Origin: Crocinitomicaceae bacterium
Lineage (GTDB): Bacteria > Bacteroidota > Bacteroidia > Flavobacteriales_D > Sanyastnellaceae
NCBI GenBank assembly: GCA_002693775.1
Contig: NZRP01000037.1
Coordinates: 1-57,876 of the forward strand
Reading direction: 5' to 3'
DNA: 57,876 bases
How positions within the stretch are numbered: the first letter of the stretch is position 1; the number at the start of each line of letters is the position of its first letter. A program made the translations under genes and the position numbers. Below the pieces are notes generated by a model that saw nothing but the letters and a program-made list of their open reading frames with translations, did not search any database and was not told where the DNA came from. Below, piece by piece: positions 1-7,871 of the stretch.

Positions 1-2
1 AG

Positions 3-1259
3 AGGGAAAGACAACAGAAGTGGGATAATATCTTGACTCATCCTCTTTGGGGGAATATTATTTTCATAGCTATCTTCTTCCTGATTTTCCAGGCGGTTTA
101 CTCTTGGGCTTCATACCCCATGGATTTAATTGATGGCGGATTTAGCGCGGCAGCTGATTATTTGAAAGACGTTATGCCTCAGGCATGGTACACTTCGCTT
201 TTAGTTGACGGCCTACTTGCAGGACTTGGTGGCATTGTTATTTTCGTGCCTCAGATAGCCATCTTGTTTGGATTTATCGCAATTCTCGAGCACTCTGGAT
301 ATATGGCAAGACTCGGTTATATGAGTGATCGGTTCTTCAAATCGCTAGGTCTATCAGGCAGGTCAACTGTTTCACTGGTGGGCGGTCTAGCGTGTGCTGT
401 CCCAGCTATCATGGCTGCAAGAACAATTCCTGATACTCGATCAAGATTGCTAACAATTCTTGTTACGCCACTGATGACCTGCTATGCTAGACTGCCTGTT
501 TACACTTTCCTTATTGCTTTTATTGTGCCTAACAAGGAAGTTGTAGGAGGGATTCATCTGCAAGGTTTGTTCTTGTTTGGGCTATATCTCCTTAGTTCAA
601 TAGCTGCTTTAAGTCTTGCATTTATTCTAAATAAAACTATGTCAAATCCTCAAAAGGGGATAGAGGCTGCGGAAGAATGGCCTCCTTACAGACTGCCTTC
701 TTTTAAATCAGTTGCAGGACAAGCATTAAACCAATCTGGCGTGTTCTTAAAAGAAGCTGGAACTATGATTTTGATTATTTCATTAGTGCTTTGGTCTCTT
801 TCTTTTATGGGGCCTGGAACACTTGAGGAAAGAGAGTCCATGGATGCTAGTGAAAGGTTAGAACAGAGCTATCTAGGCTCTATTGGTAATTTTGTTGCGC
901 CTGTCTTCGAGCCACTTGGTTATGATGGTAAAATGGGCATTGCTGTAATTAGTTCATTTGCAGCAAGGGAGGTTTTTGTGGGGACAATGCAGACATTATT
1001 TCCTGCTGAAGAAGGTGATTCGATAATAGACTTAAAAGAAAGACTCTCGACTGAGATAAATCCCTCAACTGGAAGGCCATTGCTCAACACTGGCTCAGCA
1101 GCTTCTTTGCTCATTTTCTACATGTTTGCCATGCAGTGTATGAGTACCGTTGTAATTATAAGAAGGGAACTTGATAGCTGGAAGTGGGCGATCGGATCAA
1201 CTTTAGGGTATACATTATTTGCATACCTAGCAGCCTTGATTACTTACAACTTGTTTTAA
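3..1259 (+). CDS. feoB: Ferrous iron transporter FeoB, C-terminal part (5' end outside window)
   Basis: Inner-membrane Fe(II) uptake permease. The frame is open to the window edge (it reads RERQQKWDNIL before the first TTG at 33), so the N-terminal G-protein domain is missing only because of the window boundary. What is visible is the membrane part: many hydrophobic segments and the two Gate motifs of the family, seen as LACAVPAIMAARTI and VTPLMTCYARLPVYTFL; the cysteines in these motifs line the proposed iron path. Just past the middle, SFMGPGTLEERES begins a hydrophilic loop, and AAREVFVGTMQTLF matches the second Gate copy. The C-terminus ends soon after the last membrane helix, with no C-terminal FeoC-like extension. 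The stop overlaps that of feoA on the other strand by four bases. Identity is secure; the full length cannot be judged. Confidence 0.95.
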   Translation, partial: RERQQKWDNILTHPLWGNIIFIAIFFLIFQAVYSWASYPMDLIDGGFSAAADYLKDVMPQAWYTSLLVDGLLAGLGGIVIFVPQIAILFGFIAILEHSGYMARLGYMSDRFFKSLGLSGRSTVSLVGGLACAVPAIMAARTIPDTRSRLLTILVTPLMTCYARLPVYTFLIAFIVPNKEVVGGIHLQGLFLFGLYLLSSIAALSLAFILNKTMSNPQKGIEAAEEWPPYRLPSFKSVAGQALNQSGVFLKEAGTMILIISLVLWSLSFMGPGTLEERESMDASERLEQSYLGSIGNFVAPVFEPLGYDGKMGIAVISSFAAREVFVGTMQTLFPAEEGDSIIDLKERLSTEINPSTGRPLLNTGSAASLLIFYMFAMQCMSTVVIIRRELDSWKWAIGSTLGYTLFAYLAALITYNLF

Positions 1260-1486
1260 TCAACCTTAACCCAAAGGTGAGCAGCAGCCTCTTTTCTTAC
1301 TGCTAGAGTTCTTCCGCAAGTACAAATTGCCATGGGTCCATTCAATGGTGCTACGTGCTTTACCTCTACCTCTGCTCCTTCACAGCATCCCATTTGAACA
1401 AGCGCCATAACCTCCTCTGGAGTATCAACTCTCTCTATAACACCCACTTCATCGGGTCTGAGATCGCTTAATTTTTTCACTTGCAT
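1256..1486 (-). CDS. feoA: FeoA, small SH3-like partner of FeoB
   Basis: A 76-residue cytoplasmic protein of the FeoA family, which binds or modulates FeoB in ferrous iron uptake. The sequence has the usual layout: an N-terminal LSDLRPDEVGVIERV strand pair, a central helix EEVMALVQMGCCEGAEVEV corresponding to the family's L-x-x-[ML]G-x-x-x-G-x-x-[VI] motif, and a C-terminal GRTLAVRKEAAAHLWV, which is the conserved [TR]xxAxxxx[AV]xxIxV ending. Length is typical for stand-alone FeoA. Unlike most feo operons, where feoA precedes feoB on the same strand, it converges on feoB with a four-base stop overlap and has its own promoter (TATATTTG four bases before the ATG). A cluster CC at residues 34-35 and CTC near residue 55 is more cysteine-rich than usual for FeoA. 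Confidence 0.9.
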   Translation of the reverse strand: MQVKKLSDLRPDEVGVIERVDTPEEVMALVQMGCCEGAEVEVKHVAPLNGPMAICTCGRTLAVRKEAAAHLWVKVD

Positions 1487-1490
1487 GGCG

Positions 1491-1498
1491 CAAATATA
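1491..1498 (-). promoter_or_regulatory. Bacteroidota -7 element of feoA
   Basis: Reads TATATTTG on the minus strand, matching TAnnTTTG, and lies exactly four bases before the feoA ATG (1486). A TTTC 19 bases upstream could serve as the -33 element. The position predicts a leaderless feoA mRNA. Confidence 0.6.
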
Positions 1499-1537
1499 GG
1501 ACTACTCATAACCTTGTGAAATACCTCTTTTAAGGGA

Positions 1538-1720
1538 TTATATCCATCGCTTTGCAATTTGGAGTGCAATAATTGCCGCGATTATAAGGGATAATTGGCC
1601 TTTATTGAACCCCGCTAAATATTCATTGGTTTGAGGAAAACTGGCATAAATCCACGAGAGTTCAGCAAACATGGTTCCAAAAGCTGATATTAATCGCCAT
1701 AAAGCCGTGGACTTCTTCAT
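1538..1720 (-). CDS. Small predicted membrane protein, unknown function
   Basis: A 60-residue open frame with no recognised family. It starts MKKSTALWRLISAFGTMF and ends in a hydrophobic segment (LSLIIAAIIALQIAKRWI) that would make one C-terminal membrane helix with a basic cytoplasmic end; residues 8-27 may form a second amphipathic or membrane segment. Support for it being real comes from its promoter: TATGTTTG lies exactly four bases before the ATG, the same spacing seen at feoA, scoA and the S9 peptidase gene. It sits alone between feoA and the secreted endonuclease. Nothing points to a function. It could still be spurious, but the upstream element makes that less likely. Confidence 0.5.
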   Translation of the reverse strand: MKKSTALWRLISAFGTMFAELSWIYASFPQTNEYLAGFNKGQLSLIIAAIIALQIAKRWI

Positions 1721-1724
1721 AAAT

Positions 1725-1732
1725 CAAACATA
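1725..1732 (-). promoter_or_regulatory. -7 element of the small membrane protein gene
   Basis: Minus-strand TATGTTTG, an exact TAnnTTTG match, with ATTT then ATG (1720). Four-base gap to the start codon, so a leaderless transcript is predicted. No convincing -33 TTTG was seen. Confidence 0.5.
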
Positions 1733-1814
1733 TAAAATATGAGAACTGACTTTGTGCAACCTTCGAATAAAGGATTTAGTTAAGATATTAGCAGTCTATA
1801 TGCTAAATAGCACC

Positions 1815-3233
1815 ATGAAAGACCCATGTAAACATTTTCTTCTAAGTTTTACCGCTTTATTGAGTGCTGCTATTTCTGTAGCTCAGCCAGAACCGCCTTC
1901 TGATCTGAATTTAGAAGATTTGAGGGTTTGGTTGAAAAACAACTGGCATACTGGCTATCACCACAGCCTTGGTTACAACCAAGCAAGGATGCAGATGTAT
2001 GGGTATATCGATAACTTTAATGGGGAGATTGAGTGTGTATACACCGGATTTACTCAAGATGGAGGCTATGTAACCTACCCTAACCCCATTAACGCCGAAC
2101 ATATAGTTCCTCAGAGTTTCTTTGGTTCATCAGAACCCATGAAGTCTGATATCTACATTCTGAAGCCATGCCATGGGAATGCAAATAGTTCAAGGAGCAA
2201 TTATCCCTATGGCGAAGTAAACAACTCGCAAGCACAGTGGTACGGGGTAATAGGTAATACATACACTTCTCAGGATAATCAGCCGTCAGACCACGAGTTT
2301 TGGTCTGAAAAATCAGGCAACGTGTGGGAGCCACGAGAAGAGCATAAAGGCAATATCGCAAGATCAATTTTCTACTTCTACACCATGTATCCTGACGAAG
2401 TGGGAGACATAAATCAAATAGGCGATCCGGAAACACTTTATCAATGGCATTTAGACGATCCCATCGACTCTGAAGAGCTGGATAGAAATGATAAAGTGGA
2501 AACTCACCAAGGTAACAGAAATCCATATGTCGATTATCCCGACTTGGTCTGGGATGCTTGGTTTCATGAAGAGGCTGCCGTCGACACCGACGGTCCCGCA
2601 ATCACTGGAGCGTCAGTAGTTTACATTGACTGCGAAGACTATCCTACATCTGATATTTTCATAACTGCCACTGACGAAACTGACCCATTAACAATCACAT
2701 TTGTTGATTCAGGAAGTGAGGACGGTTGTGAATTCTCAATTATTAGAACTTATGTTGCAGTTGATGGAGCAGGCAACACTACTACTTTCACTCAGGAACT
2801 GTCTGTAATGGACATGGAAGCGCCAACATTCACATCCTTTCCTAATGATCTTGTTGTTACATGCGGAGACGACTATGAATTAGTTGAGCCTTTAGCGATC
2901 GACAACTGTTCAGCCACTACCATGATGGCAACTGAAACCATCTTAGGAGAGGCATGTCCCTCAGGGCATCAAATAATCAGAACATACACAGTTGTAGATG
3001 AATGCGGAAACACAACAACCGCAACCCAAAACATAATAGTCAACGAATACATTGAACCCATTGGTTGTTCTTCTGATCTTAATAATGATGGGTTTATAAC
3101 GGTTAACGACATACTTCTTAGTCTGAGCGAGTTTGGCTGTCCTTCAGGTTGTAATTATGATGTAGACGGAGATGGCATTGTAGGGGTGGGAGATATCCTT
3201 GGAATTTTAGCTGACTATGGTAGCGCCTGTTAA
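1815..3233 (+). CDS. Secreted endonuclease I-family nuclease with HYR-like domains and dockerin-like tail
   Basis: A 472-residue exported nuclease, likely cutting extracellular DNA. I chose ATG 1815 because it begins a clean signal peptide (MKDPCKHFLLSFTALLS...SVAQ); the frame is open upstream to a TTG at 1752. Residues about 25-255 are an Endonuclease_1 (EndA/Vvn-type) domain: the beta-beta-alpha metal motif is INAEHIVPQSFF with the general-base His, then KSDIYILKPCHGNANSSRSNYPYG with the metal-binding Asn. Two HYR-like immunoglobulin domains follow (TATDETDPLTITF..., DMEAPTFTSFP...DNCSATT...DECGNTTTATQ). The last 55 residues form two EF-hand-like loops, DLNNDGFITVNDILLSLSEFG and DVDGDGIVGVGDIL, bracketed by four cysteines. 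There is no standard T9SS C-terminal domain. The next gene starts within ten bases and carries the same tail, so the two are probably co-transcribed. Confidence 0.85.
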   Translation: MKDPCKHFLLSFTALLSAAISVAQPEPPSDLNLEDLRVWLKNNWHTGYHHSLGYNQARMQMYGYIDNFNGEIECVYTGFTQDGGYVTYPNPINAEHIVPQSFFGSSEPMKSDIYILKPCHGNANSSRSNYPYGEVNNSQAQWYGVIGNTYTSQDNQPSDHEFWSEKSGNVWEPREEHKGNIARSIFYFYTMYPDEVGDINQIGDPETLYQWHLDDPIDSEELDRNDKVETHQGNRNPYVDYPDLVWDAWFHEEAAVDTDGPAITGASVVYIDCEDYPTSDIFITATDETDPLTITFVDSGSEDGCEFSIIRTYVAVDGAGNTTTFTQELSVMDMEAPTFTSFPNDLVVTCGDDYELVEPLAIDNCSATTMMATETILGEACPSGHQIIRTYTVVDECGNTTTATQNIIVNEYIEPIGCSSDLNNDGFITVNDILLSLSEFGCPSGCNYDVDGDGIVGVGDILGILADYGSAC

Positions 3234-3242
3234 ACTATGCTC

Positions 3243-4586
3243 ATGAAACATCTGTTCACTACCCTCCTTCTCTATTTTAGCACTCTTGCTATAGCCCAAA
3301 CCCCTTGCGTAAACGGCATGGCAGGGAATTACCCATGCAACAACGTGGATCTGCTTAGCTATATGCCCAGCAGTGAAGTTGGAGGTACTGGCTCAAATGA
3401 TGTTTGGGGATGGGTTGATCCCATAACAGGTGTTGAGTACGCAATTTTAGGACGTAAATCAGGAACAGCGTTTATTGATATTTCAGACCCCGTTAATCCT
3501 GTGTTCGTTGGAAATCTACCGGCGTCAGGAGCAAATTCAACTTGGAGAGATATCAAGGTGGCAAACAACTTCGCCTTCATAGTATCTGAAGCATATGGTC
3601 ACGGAATGCAGGTGTTTGACTTGATGAAATTAGGCGAAGTAGAAACCCCTCCTGTTGAGTTTGAGCACGACTCACAATATGAAGGGTTCTCAAAAGCGCA
3701 TAATCTTGTTATGAATGAGGAAACTGACATGCTTTATGCGGTGGGCACTAACACTTTTGAAGGAGGTCTACACATTCTTGATGTAAGCGATCCCATCCAA
3801 CCCGTTCTAGTTGGCGATTTCTCTCAAGACGGGTACACTCATGATGCACAGGTCGTGATTTACAATGGCCCTGACTCGAACTTTCAGGGAAAGGAAATTG
3901 CCTTTGCTTGTAATGAGAATACTGTTACAATTGCTGACGTGAGCGACCCATCAGACACGTATATGATTAGCGCCTCAACTTACAGCAACTCTCAATACAC
4001 TCACCAAGGCTGGCTAACAGAAGATCAGCGTTACTTCCTTGTTGGAGACGAGTTAGATGAATACTACGACGGCATAAACACAACAACATTTATTTGGGAT
4101 GTTGCTGACCTCTCTGCCCCACAATTAATTGGTAATTACGTCAGTACAACAAGTGCAATCGATCACAATCTTTACGTAGTTGGAGACCTATGCTATCAAA
4201 GTAACTATAGAGCGGGCCTTAGAATTGCAGATATCTCAAACATAGCAAATGGTGTGATGGAAGAAGTCGCTTACTTCGACATTTACCCAGATAATGACGA
4301 TGCCCAATTTAACGGAACTTGGTCTAATTACCCTTATTTCCCTTCCGGCGTAGTAGCAGTCAGTTCTATCGAAGGAGGAATTTTCTTCGTCCAACCTAAC
4401 ATCGTAAATGAGCCTGGTTGCCCTGCCGATTTCAATTCAGATCAGGTAATATCTGTTGCAGACCTACTGTTATTGATCTCTAACTTTGGCTGCATAAATA
4501 CTTGCGAAACTGACCTTGACGGTGACGACGCTGTTAATGTAAATGACCTACTGCTATTCTTAATAGCGTTTGGCTCGCCCTGCTAA
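3243..4586 (+). CDS. Choice-of-anchor B family secreted protein with dockerin-like tail
   Basis: A 447-residue exported protein. MKHLFTTLLLYFSTLAIAQ is the signal peptide; ATG 3243 fits best, ATG 3237 adds only two residues. The body is a LVIVD-type beta-propeller of the choice-of-anchor B family: SEVGGTGSNDVWGWVDP, repeated D[IV]SDP[VI]xPVxVG blades (residues about 80, 185, 240) and DHNLYVVGDLCYQSNYRAGLRIADIS. The function of this family is not established; its members carry various surface-anchoring C-termini, which is the origin of the name. Here the tail is PADFNSDQVISVADLLLLISNFG ... DLDGDDAVNVNDLLLFLIAFG ending in Cys, closely matching the tail of the upstream nuclease including the positions of four cysteines. 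Its stop overlaps that of the convergent desaturase gene. Confidence 0.85.
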   Translation: MKHLFTTLLLYFSTLAIAQTPCVNGMAGNYPCNNVDLLSYMPSSEVGGTGSNDVWGWVDPITGVEYAILGRKSGTAFIDISDPVNPVFVGNLPASGANSTWRDIKVANNFAFIVSEAYGHGMQVFDLMKLGEVETPPVEFEHDSQYEGFSKAHNLVMNEETDMLYAVGTNTFEGGLHILDVSDPIQPVLVGDFSQDGYTHDAQVVIYNGPDSNFQGKEIAFACNENTVTIADVSDPSDTYMISASTYSNSQYTHQGWLTEDQRYFLVGDELDEYYDGINTTTFIWDVADLSAPQLIGNYVSTTSAIDHNLYVVGDLCYQSNYRAGLRIADISNIANGVMEEVAYFDIYPDNDDAQFNGTWSNYPYFPSGVVAVSSIEGGIFFVQPNIVNEPGCPADFNSDQVISVADLLLLISNFGCINTCETDLDGDDAVNVNDLLLFLIAFGSPC

Positions 4587-5401
4587 ACCTTTTCCCTACC
4601 ATTATTGATAAAAGGCATCAGGAGTTGATGCATTAGATTGTCCGCTTTTTTCTCATCTGTGACGTCTAGACCGTATTTAACCTTTTCTATATCACCGTAG
4701 TAAAAGGTCCCAAACAACCTATCCCAAATCGAAAAAATGTTCCCATAATTAGCGTCTGTTAATGGCTCTTCATAATGGTGGTGAAACTTGTGAGTGTTCG
4801 GCGAAACAAACACAAGACTTATCGCCTTATCAAGGGTTAGGGGAAGGCGTATGTTTGCGTGTATAAAGTGAGTAAAGGCAATTGTAATGAACCTATAAAT
4901 GATGTAAAAAGCAAGAGGTGTATTAAGTATGAAGACTGCTAAAATCGCAAAGCTTTCTCTTACAAAATAGTCAAGGGGGTGAAGCCTTAAGGCTGTTGAA
5001 GCGTCTACATGTGTGTCACTGTGATGAACTAAATGTAGTCTCCATAAAGGTTTGAAATTATGTAATGACCAGTGTGCGCAATACTGAGATATAAAGTCTA
5101 ATACTAGAAGCGAAATCAGCAACTCAACCCAAAGTGGCGCATCAATCAAATTCAACAACCCCCACTCACTTGTTTTAAGCCAAGAATACAAACCCACTGT
5201 AAGTGCACCTATTATCAAATTACAACCAACAACAAATGATAGAAAAACTAAGTTTGTAGTCATGTGTTGCCTTGACCTAAAACCTCCTCTAACTAGTGGT
5301 GTAATTGACTCAACAATTAGAGCAATAGAAAGACAACACACTATCCAGATAAGCTTGTAGTAATCTGGCATATCTGTAAAAAACGATATAAGTTGCTCCA
5401 T
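4583..5401 (-). CDS. Sterol desaturase / fatty acid hydroxylase-family membrane protein
   Basis: A 272-residue integral membrane di-iron oxygenase of the ERG3/fatty acid hydroxylase superfamily. The histidine clusters that bind the two irons are all visible: H110-x3-H114 (HWSLH), H123-x2-HH127 (HLVHH), H141 in LRLHP, H181 in HFIHANI, and H204-x2-HHH209 (HKFHHHY). Four or more hydrophobic segments flank them. The substrate is unknown; Bacteroidota members include proteins that hydroxylate carotenoid, lipid or sphingolipid chains. The start lies 35 bases downstream of tRNA-Arg on the same strand, with no promoter-like TAnnTTTG in between, so it may be transcribed by read-through from the tRNA promoter. 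It converges with the choice-of-anchor B gene with overlapping stop codons (TAA/TAG). Confidence 0.88.
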   Translation of the reverse strand: MEQLISFFTDMPDYYKLIWIVCCLSIALIVESITPLVRGGFRSRQHMTTNLVFLSFVVGCNLIIGALTVGLYSWLKTSEWGLLNLIDAPLWVELLISLLVLDFISQYCAHWSLHNFKPLWRLHLVHHSDTHVDASTALRLHPLDYFVRESFAILAVFILNTPLAFYIIYRFITIAFTHFIHANIRLPLTLDKAISLVFVSPNTHKFHHHYEEPLTDANYGNIFSIWDRLFGTFYYGDIEKVKYGLDVTDEKKADNLMHQLLMPFINNGREKV

Positions 5402-5436
5402 GCCTTGAATTTATAATTAACTTTTAAATCAATTCG

Positions 5437-5508
5437 TAGCCCCGCCAGGAATCGAACCTGGATCAAAAGTTTAGGAAACTTCTATTCTATCCATTGAACT
5501 ACGAGGCC
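5437..5508 (-). tRNA. tRNA-Arg (anticodon CCT)
   Basis: Folded by eye on the minus strand: acceptor GGCCTCG with CGGGGCT (G-U at the terminal pair), D-arm GTTC/GAAT, anticodon arm GAAGT-TTCCTAA-ACTTT with anticodon CCT (+ strand 5473-5475), T-arm CCAGG-TTCGAAT-CCTGG, discriminator A. Length 72 bases; CCA is not encoded. It follows a CAT tRNA on the same strand and precedes the desaturase gene. Confidence 0.95.
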
Positions 5509-5513
5509 AAAAG

Positions 5514-5538
5514 AGCGCCGCCGTACTCCGGCGGCGCT
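5514..5538 (-). terminator. GC-rich hairpin between two tRNA genes, terminator-like
   Basis: A perfect 10-bp inverted repeat, AGCGCCGCCG and its complement, with a five-base loop. On the minus strand it follows the CAT tRNA by six bases and is followed by CTCTTTT, so it looks like an intrinsic terminator of the upstream tRNA. It could also be a processing hairpin separating the two tRNAs of one transcript. Its GC content is strikingly above the surroundings. Confidence 0.55.
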
Positions 5539-5544
5539 TATAGG

Positions 5545-5617
5545 TGCGCCTGGTAGGACTTGAACCTACGACCAATGGATTATGAGTCCACTGCTCTAAC
5601 CACTGAGCTACAAGCGC
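5545..5617 (-). tRNA. tRNA with CAT anticodon, probably tRNA-Ile2 (lysidine type), less likely elongator tRNA-Met
   Basis: Minus-strand fold: acceptor GCGCTTG/CAGGCGC, D-arm GCTC/GAGC, anticodon arm GTGGA-CTCATAA-TCCAT with anticodon CAT (+ strand 5582-5584), T-arm GTAGG-TTCAAGT-CCTAC, discriminator A; CCA is not encoded. The variable region TGGTCG followed by the T-arm resembles the AUA-reading tRNA-Ile whose C34 is changed to lysidine by TilS, but an elongator Met assignment cannot be excluded by eye. The lack of three G-C pairs in the anticodon stem argues against initiator tRNA. Confidence 0.9.
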
Positions 5618-5624
5618 GAGACGG

Positions 5625-5632
5625 CAAAAATA
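5625..5632 (-). promoter_or_regulatory. -7 element of the tRNA transcript
   Basis: Minus-strand TATTTTTG (TAnnTTTG), seven bases before the mature 5' end of the CAT tRNA. A TTTG lies 21 bases further upstream, inside the 3' end of rnr. Because the start site cannot be downstream of the mature tRNA end, this calibrates transcription to begin at most seven bases after the element. Confidence 0.6.
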
Positions 5633-5636
5633 CAGA

Positions 5637-7835
5637 TTATTTCACTAGAATTTCAAACTCTAGTTGACGTTTTAATAGATCAGCTGAAGCAACTCTAATG
5701 GTCACTTCATCACCTAGAGCTATTAGTTCTCCTGAGCGTATACCTTCAAAACCTAATCTATCCTGATCGAAGACCCAATGATCGTTTGGAAATGCATCTT
5801 TAGGGACAAAACCCTCACATTTATTTTCTCTTATTTCAACGAATAGACCTCGCGGTACTGCACCAGACACAATGCCTTGGAAGGTCTCTCCTATTCTTGA
5901 CATCAAGAATTCTACTTGCTTGTATTTGATGCTGGCGCGTTCTGCTTCTGCGGCACGCTTTTCCATGATGCCGGAGTGATGGCAACGAGAGTCGAGGACT
6001 TCTTTGTTAGCGTCTTTTTCGCCGTCCAGGTATTGTTGGAGGAGGCGGTGTACTAGCACATCTGGGTATCTTCTGATTGGAGATGTGAAGTGAGTATAGA
6101 ATGGGAAGGCAAGGCCGTAGTGGCCAATGTTGTCTGTGGTATACTCAGCTTTAGACATGGAACGTATTGCCATGGTTTTTACCGTTTCCGCGACCGGGGT
6201 ATTTGCCGTGGCGATTAGGAGGTCTCGGATGAGGGACTCCGCGTTGCTGGTGTTCGGCTTGGGCATGTGGTAGCCTAGGCGTCCCACAAATGTTCTTAGG
6301 GCGCTGAGCTTTTCAATGGCTGGCTTGTCGTGAATACGGTAGACGCTAGTTCTGGTTGGGACGTTTTTCTCGGGGTGGAGCTTAGCAAGGAAGCAAGCAA
6401 CGCGCACGTTTGCCAAAAGCATGAAGTCCTCGATGAGTTTATTTGCTTCCTTCATACGTTTGATTTTTACGCGTAGAGGCCTACCGTCTGCATCTAGTTC
6501 AAATCGAACTTCTTCTGTGTTGAAGTCTATACCGCCTTTGTTGAATCTGCGTTCTCTGAGTTTAGAGGCAAGGCTAAAGAAGGCGCGGAGTTCTGTTACA
6601 TAATCTCCTTCGCCGGTGTCGAGGCGGGTTTGGGCTTCTTCATAAGCAAACCGTCTATCTGAATGAATCACAGTTCTACCAAACCACTCCTTCACCACAA
6701 CTGCATTTTCATCCATCTCAAAGACAGCGCTGAAGGCGTATTTGTCCTCATTGGGCCTAAGGGAGCAGAGGTCGTTTGAAAGGACCTCTGGAAGCATGGG
6801 GATGGTGCGATCGACGAGGTAAACAGAAGTAGCCCTGGAGATAGCTTCGGTGTCAATTGCTGATCCAGGCTTCACGTAATAGCTCACGTCGGCAATGTGT
6901 ATGCCTATTTCCCAATTGCCATTTTTTAGCTTCCTCATACTTAGAGCGTCGTCGAAATCCTTCGCATCATGAGGGTCAATTGTCATGGTAAGGACGTCGC
7001 GCATGTCCCTCCTCTTAGTAATTTCCGCTGGATCGAGGCCTTTTGATGCTGAGCTAGGAGTGAAAGCTGCTGCTTCGTCGTGAACTTCAGGGGGGAATTC
7101 TAGGGGTAGGCCAAACTCGGCAAGTATGGCATGCATCTCAACATCGTTATCTCCTTCTTGGCCTAGAACTCGTGTAACGTTACCAATGGGACTGTCGTCA
7201 TTTCTGTCCCAGCTTACCATTTCAAGGAGGACCTTGTCGCCCTCGATTGAGCCATTGAGATTTGATGGCGGAATGAAGAAGCTTTCGTGGAGTTTGGGGT
7301 CTGTTGGGTGGCCAAACGCGTAGTCTTTTATCTGCTCGATAATTACCACATACACTTCGCGCATTCGCTTAGTGACTTCGCTAACAAAAGGAACGGTTTT
7401 ACGACCGAAGGATGCCCATTCGACTTTAACGGTATCACCCCAGAAGGCTGATCCCGTTGCGCCTTTAGCGAGCTTGATCTCGGAGCCATCCTCGATGAGA
7501 ACGAAGCCACGGCCAAACTTGGTTATCTGTATCGTTCCCTCGGTCGCCGCGACTTGCTGTGGAACAAGCTTGTATTTGCCTCGGCCCAGATCGATTAGTT
7601 TTTCCTGAGATGCCATCTCACTGAGCAGTTCCATAACTAGCCTTCTGACATCGTGGTTAAGAATGCCAAGGGCTGAAGATATTTGTTTGTGATTGAGAGG
7701 CTTACCGGGCTTATCCCTGAAAACGTCTAAAATTGTTTTGCGAAGATTTTTAGGAGGGCCTGATTGAGTAATACTGTGCTTTCCCCTCTGACCTTTTGAC
7801 CCCCTACTGCTTGACCTCTTTTTTTTTCTTGCCAT
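5637..7835 (-). CDS. rnr: Ribonuclease R (3'-5' exoribonuclease)
   Basis: A 732-residue hydrolytic exoribonuclease that degrades structured RNA and acts in rRNA, tRNA and mRNA turnover. ATG 7835 (MARKKKRSSSRGSKG) is chosen over an in-frame upstream codon at 7865 because it follows the promoter by nine bases and gives the expected basic N-terminus. Domains in order: winged-helix region (FRDKPGKPLNHKQISSALG), cold-shock domains (GTIQITKFGRGFVLIEDG), the RNB catalytic domain with the Asp-rich site TIDPHDAKDFDDALS and the VYRIHDKP and YTHFTSPIRRYPDVLVHRLL motifs, and a C-terminal S1 domain (FQGIVSGAVPRGLFVEI). Length is normal for the family. It is transcribed away from the RlmI-like methyltransferase; its stop lies 20 bases from the tRNA 5' end. 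Confidence 0.95.
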   Translation of the reverse strand: MARKKKRSSSRGSKGQRGKHSITQSGPPKNLRKTILDVFRDKPGKPLNHKQISSALGILNHDVRRLVMELLSEMASQEKLIDLGRGKYKLVPQQVAATEGTIQITKFGRGFVLIEDGSEIKLAKGATGSAFWGDTVKVEWASFGRKTVPFVSEVTKRMREVYVVIIEQIKDYAFGHPTDPKLHESFFIPPSNLNGSIEGDKVLLEMVSWDRNDDSPIGNVTRVLGQEGDNDVEMHAILAEFGLPLEFPPEVHDEAAAFTPSSASKGLDPAEITKRRDMRDVLTMTIDPHDAKDFDDALSMRKLKNGNWEIGIHIADVSYYVKPGSAIDTEAISRATSVYLVDRTIPMLPEVLSNDLCSLRPNEDKYAFSAVFEMDENAVVVKEWFGRTVIHSDRRFAYEEAQTRLDTGEGDYVTELRAFFSLASKLRERRFNKGGIDFNTEEVRFELDADGRPLRVKIKRMKEANKLIEDFMLLANVRVACFLAKLHPEKNVPTRTSVYRIHDKPAIEKLSALRTFVGRLGYHMPKPNTSNAESLIRDLLIATANTPVAETVKTMAIRSMSKAEYTTDNIGHYGLAFPFYTHFTSPIRRYPDVLVHRLLQQYLDGEKDANKEVLDSRCHHSGIMEKRAAEAERASIKYKQVEFLMSRIGETFQGIVSGAVPRGLFVEIRENKCEGFVPKDAFPNDHWVFDQDRLGFEGIRSGELIALGDEVTIRVASADLLKRQLEFEILVK

Positions 7836-7844
7836 TATTCGGCC

Positions 7845-7862
7845 CAAAGTTAACGAACTTTG
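7845..7862. promoter_or_regulatory. Overlapping divergent promoters between rnr and the RlmI-like methyltransferase gene
   Basis: Only 36 bases separate the two start codons. The minus strand reads TAACTTTG at 7852-7845, nine bases before the rnr ATG. The plus strand reads GAACTTTG at 7855-7862, one mismatch from TAnnTTTG, nine bases before ATG 7872. Each promoter would use sequence inside the other gene's leader for its -33 contact. Confidence 0.5.
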
Positions 7863-7871
7863 CAATCAGAA

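Noticed and set aside
2089-2601. 170-codon open frame on the minus strand
   Set aside because: Lies fully inside the endonuclease gene in antisense; composition is Arg- and Cys-rich with no domain or promoter.
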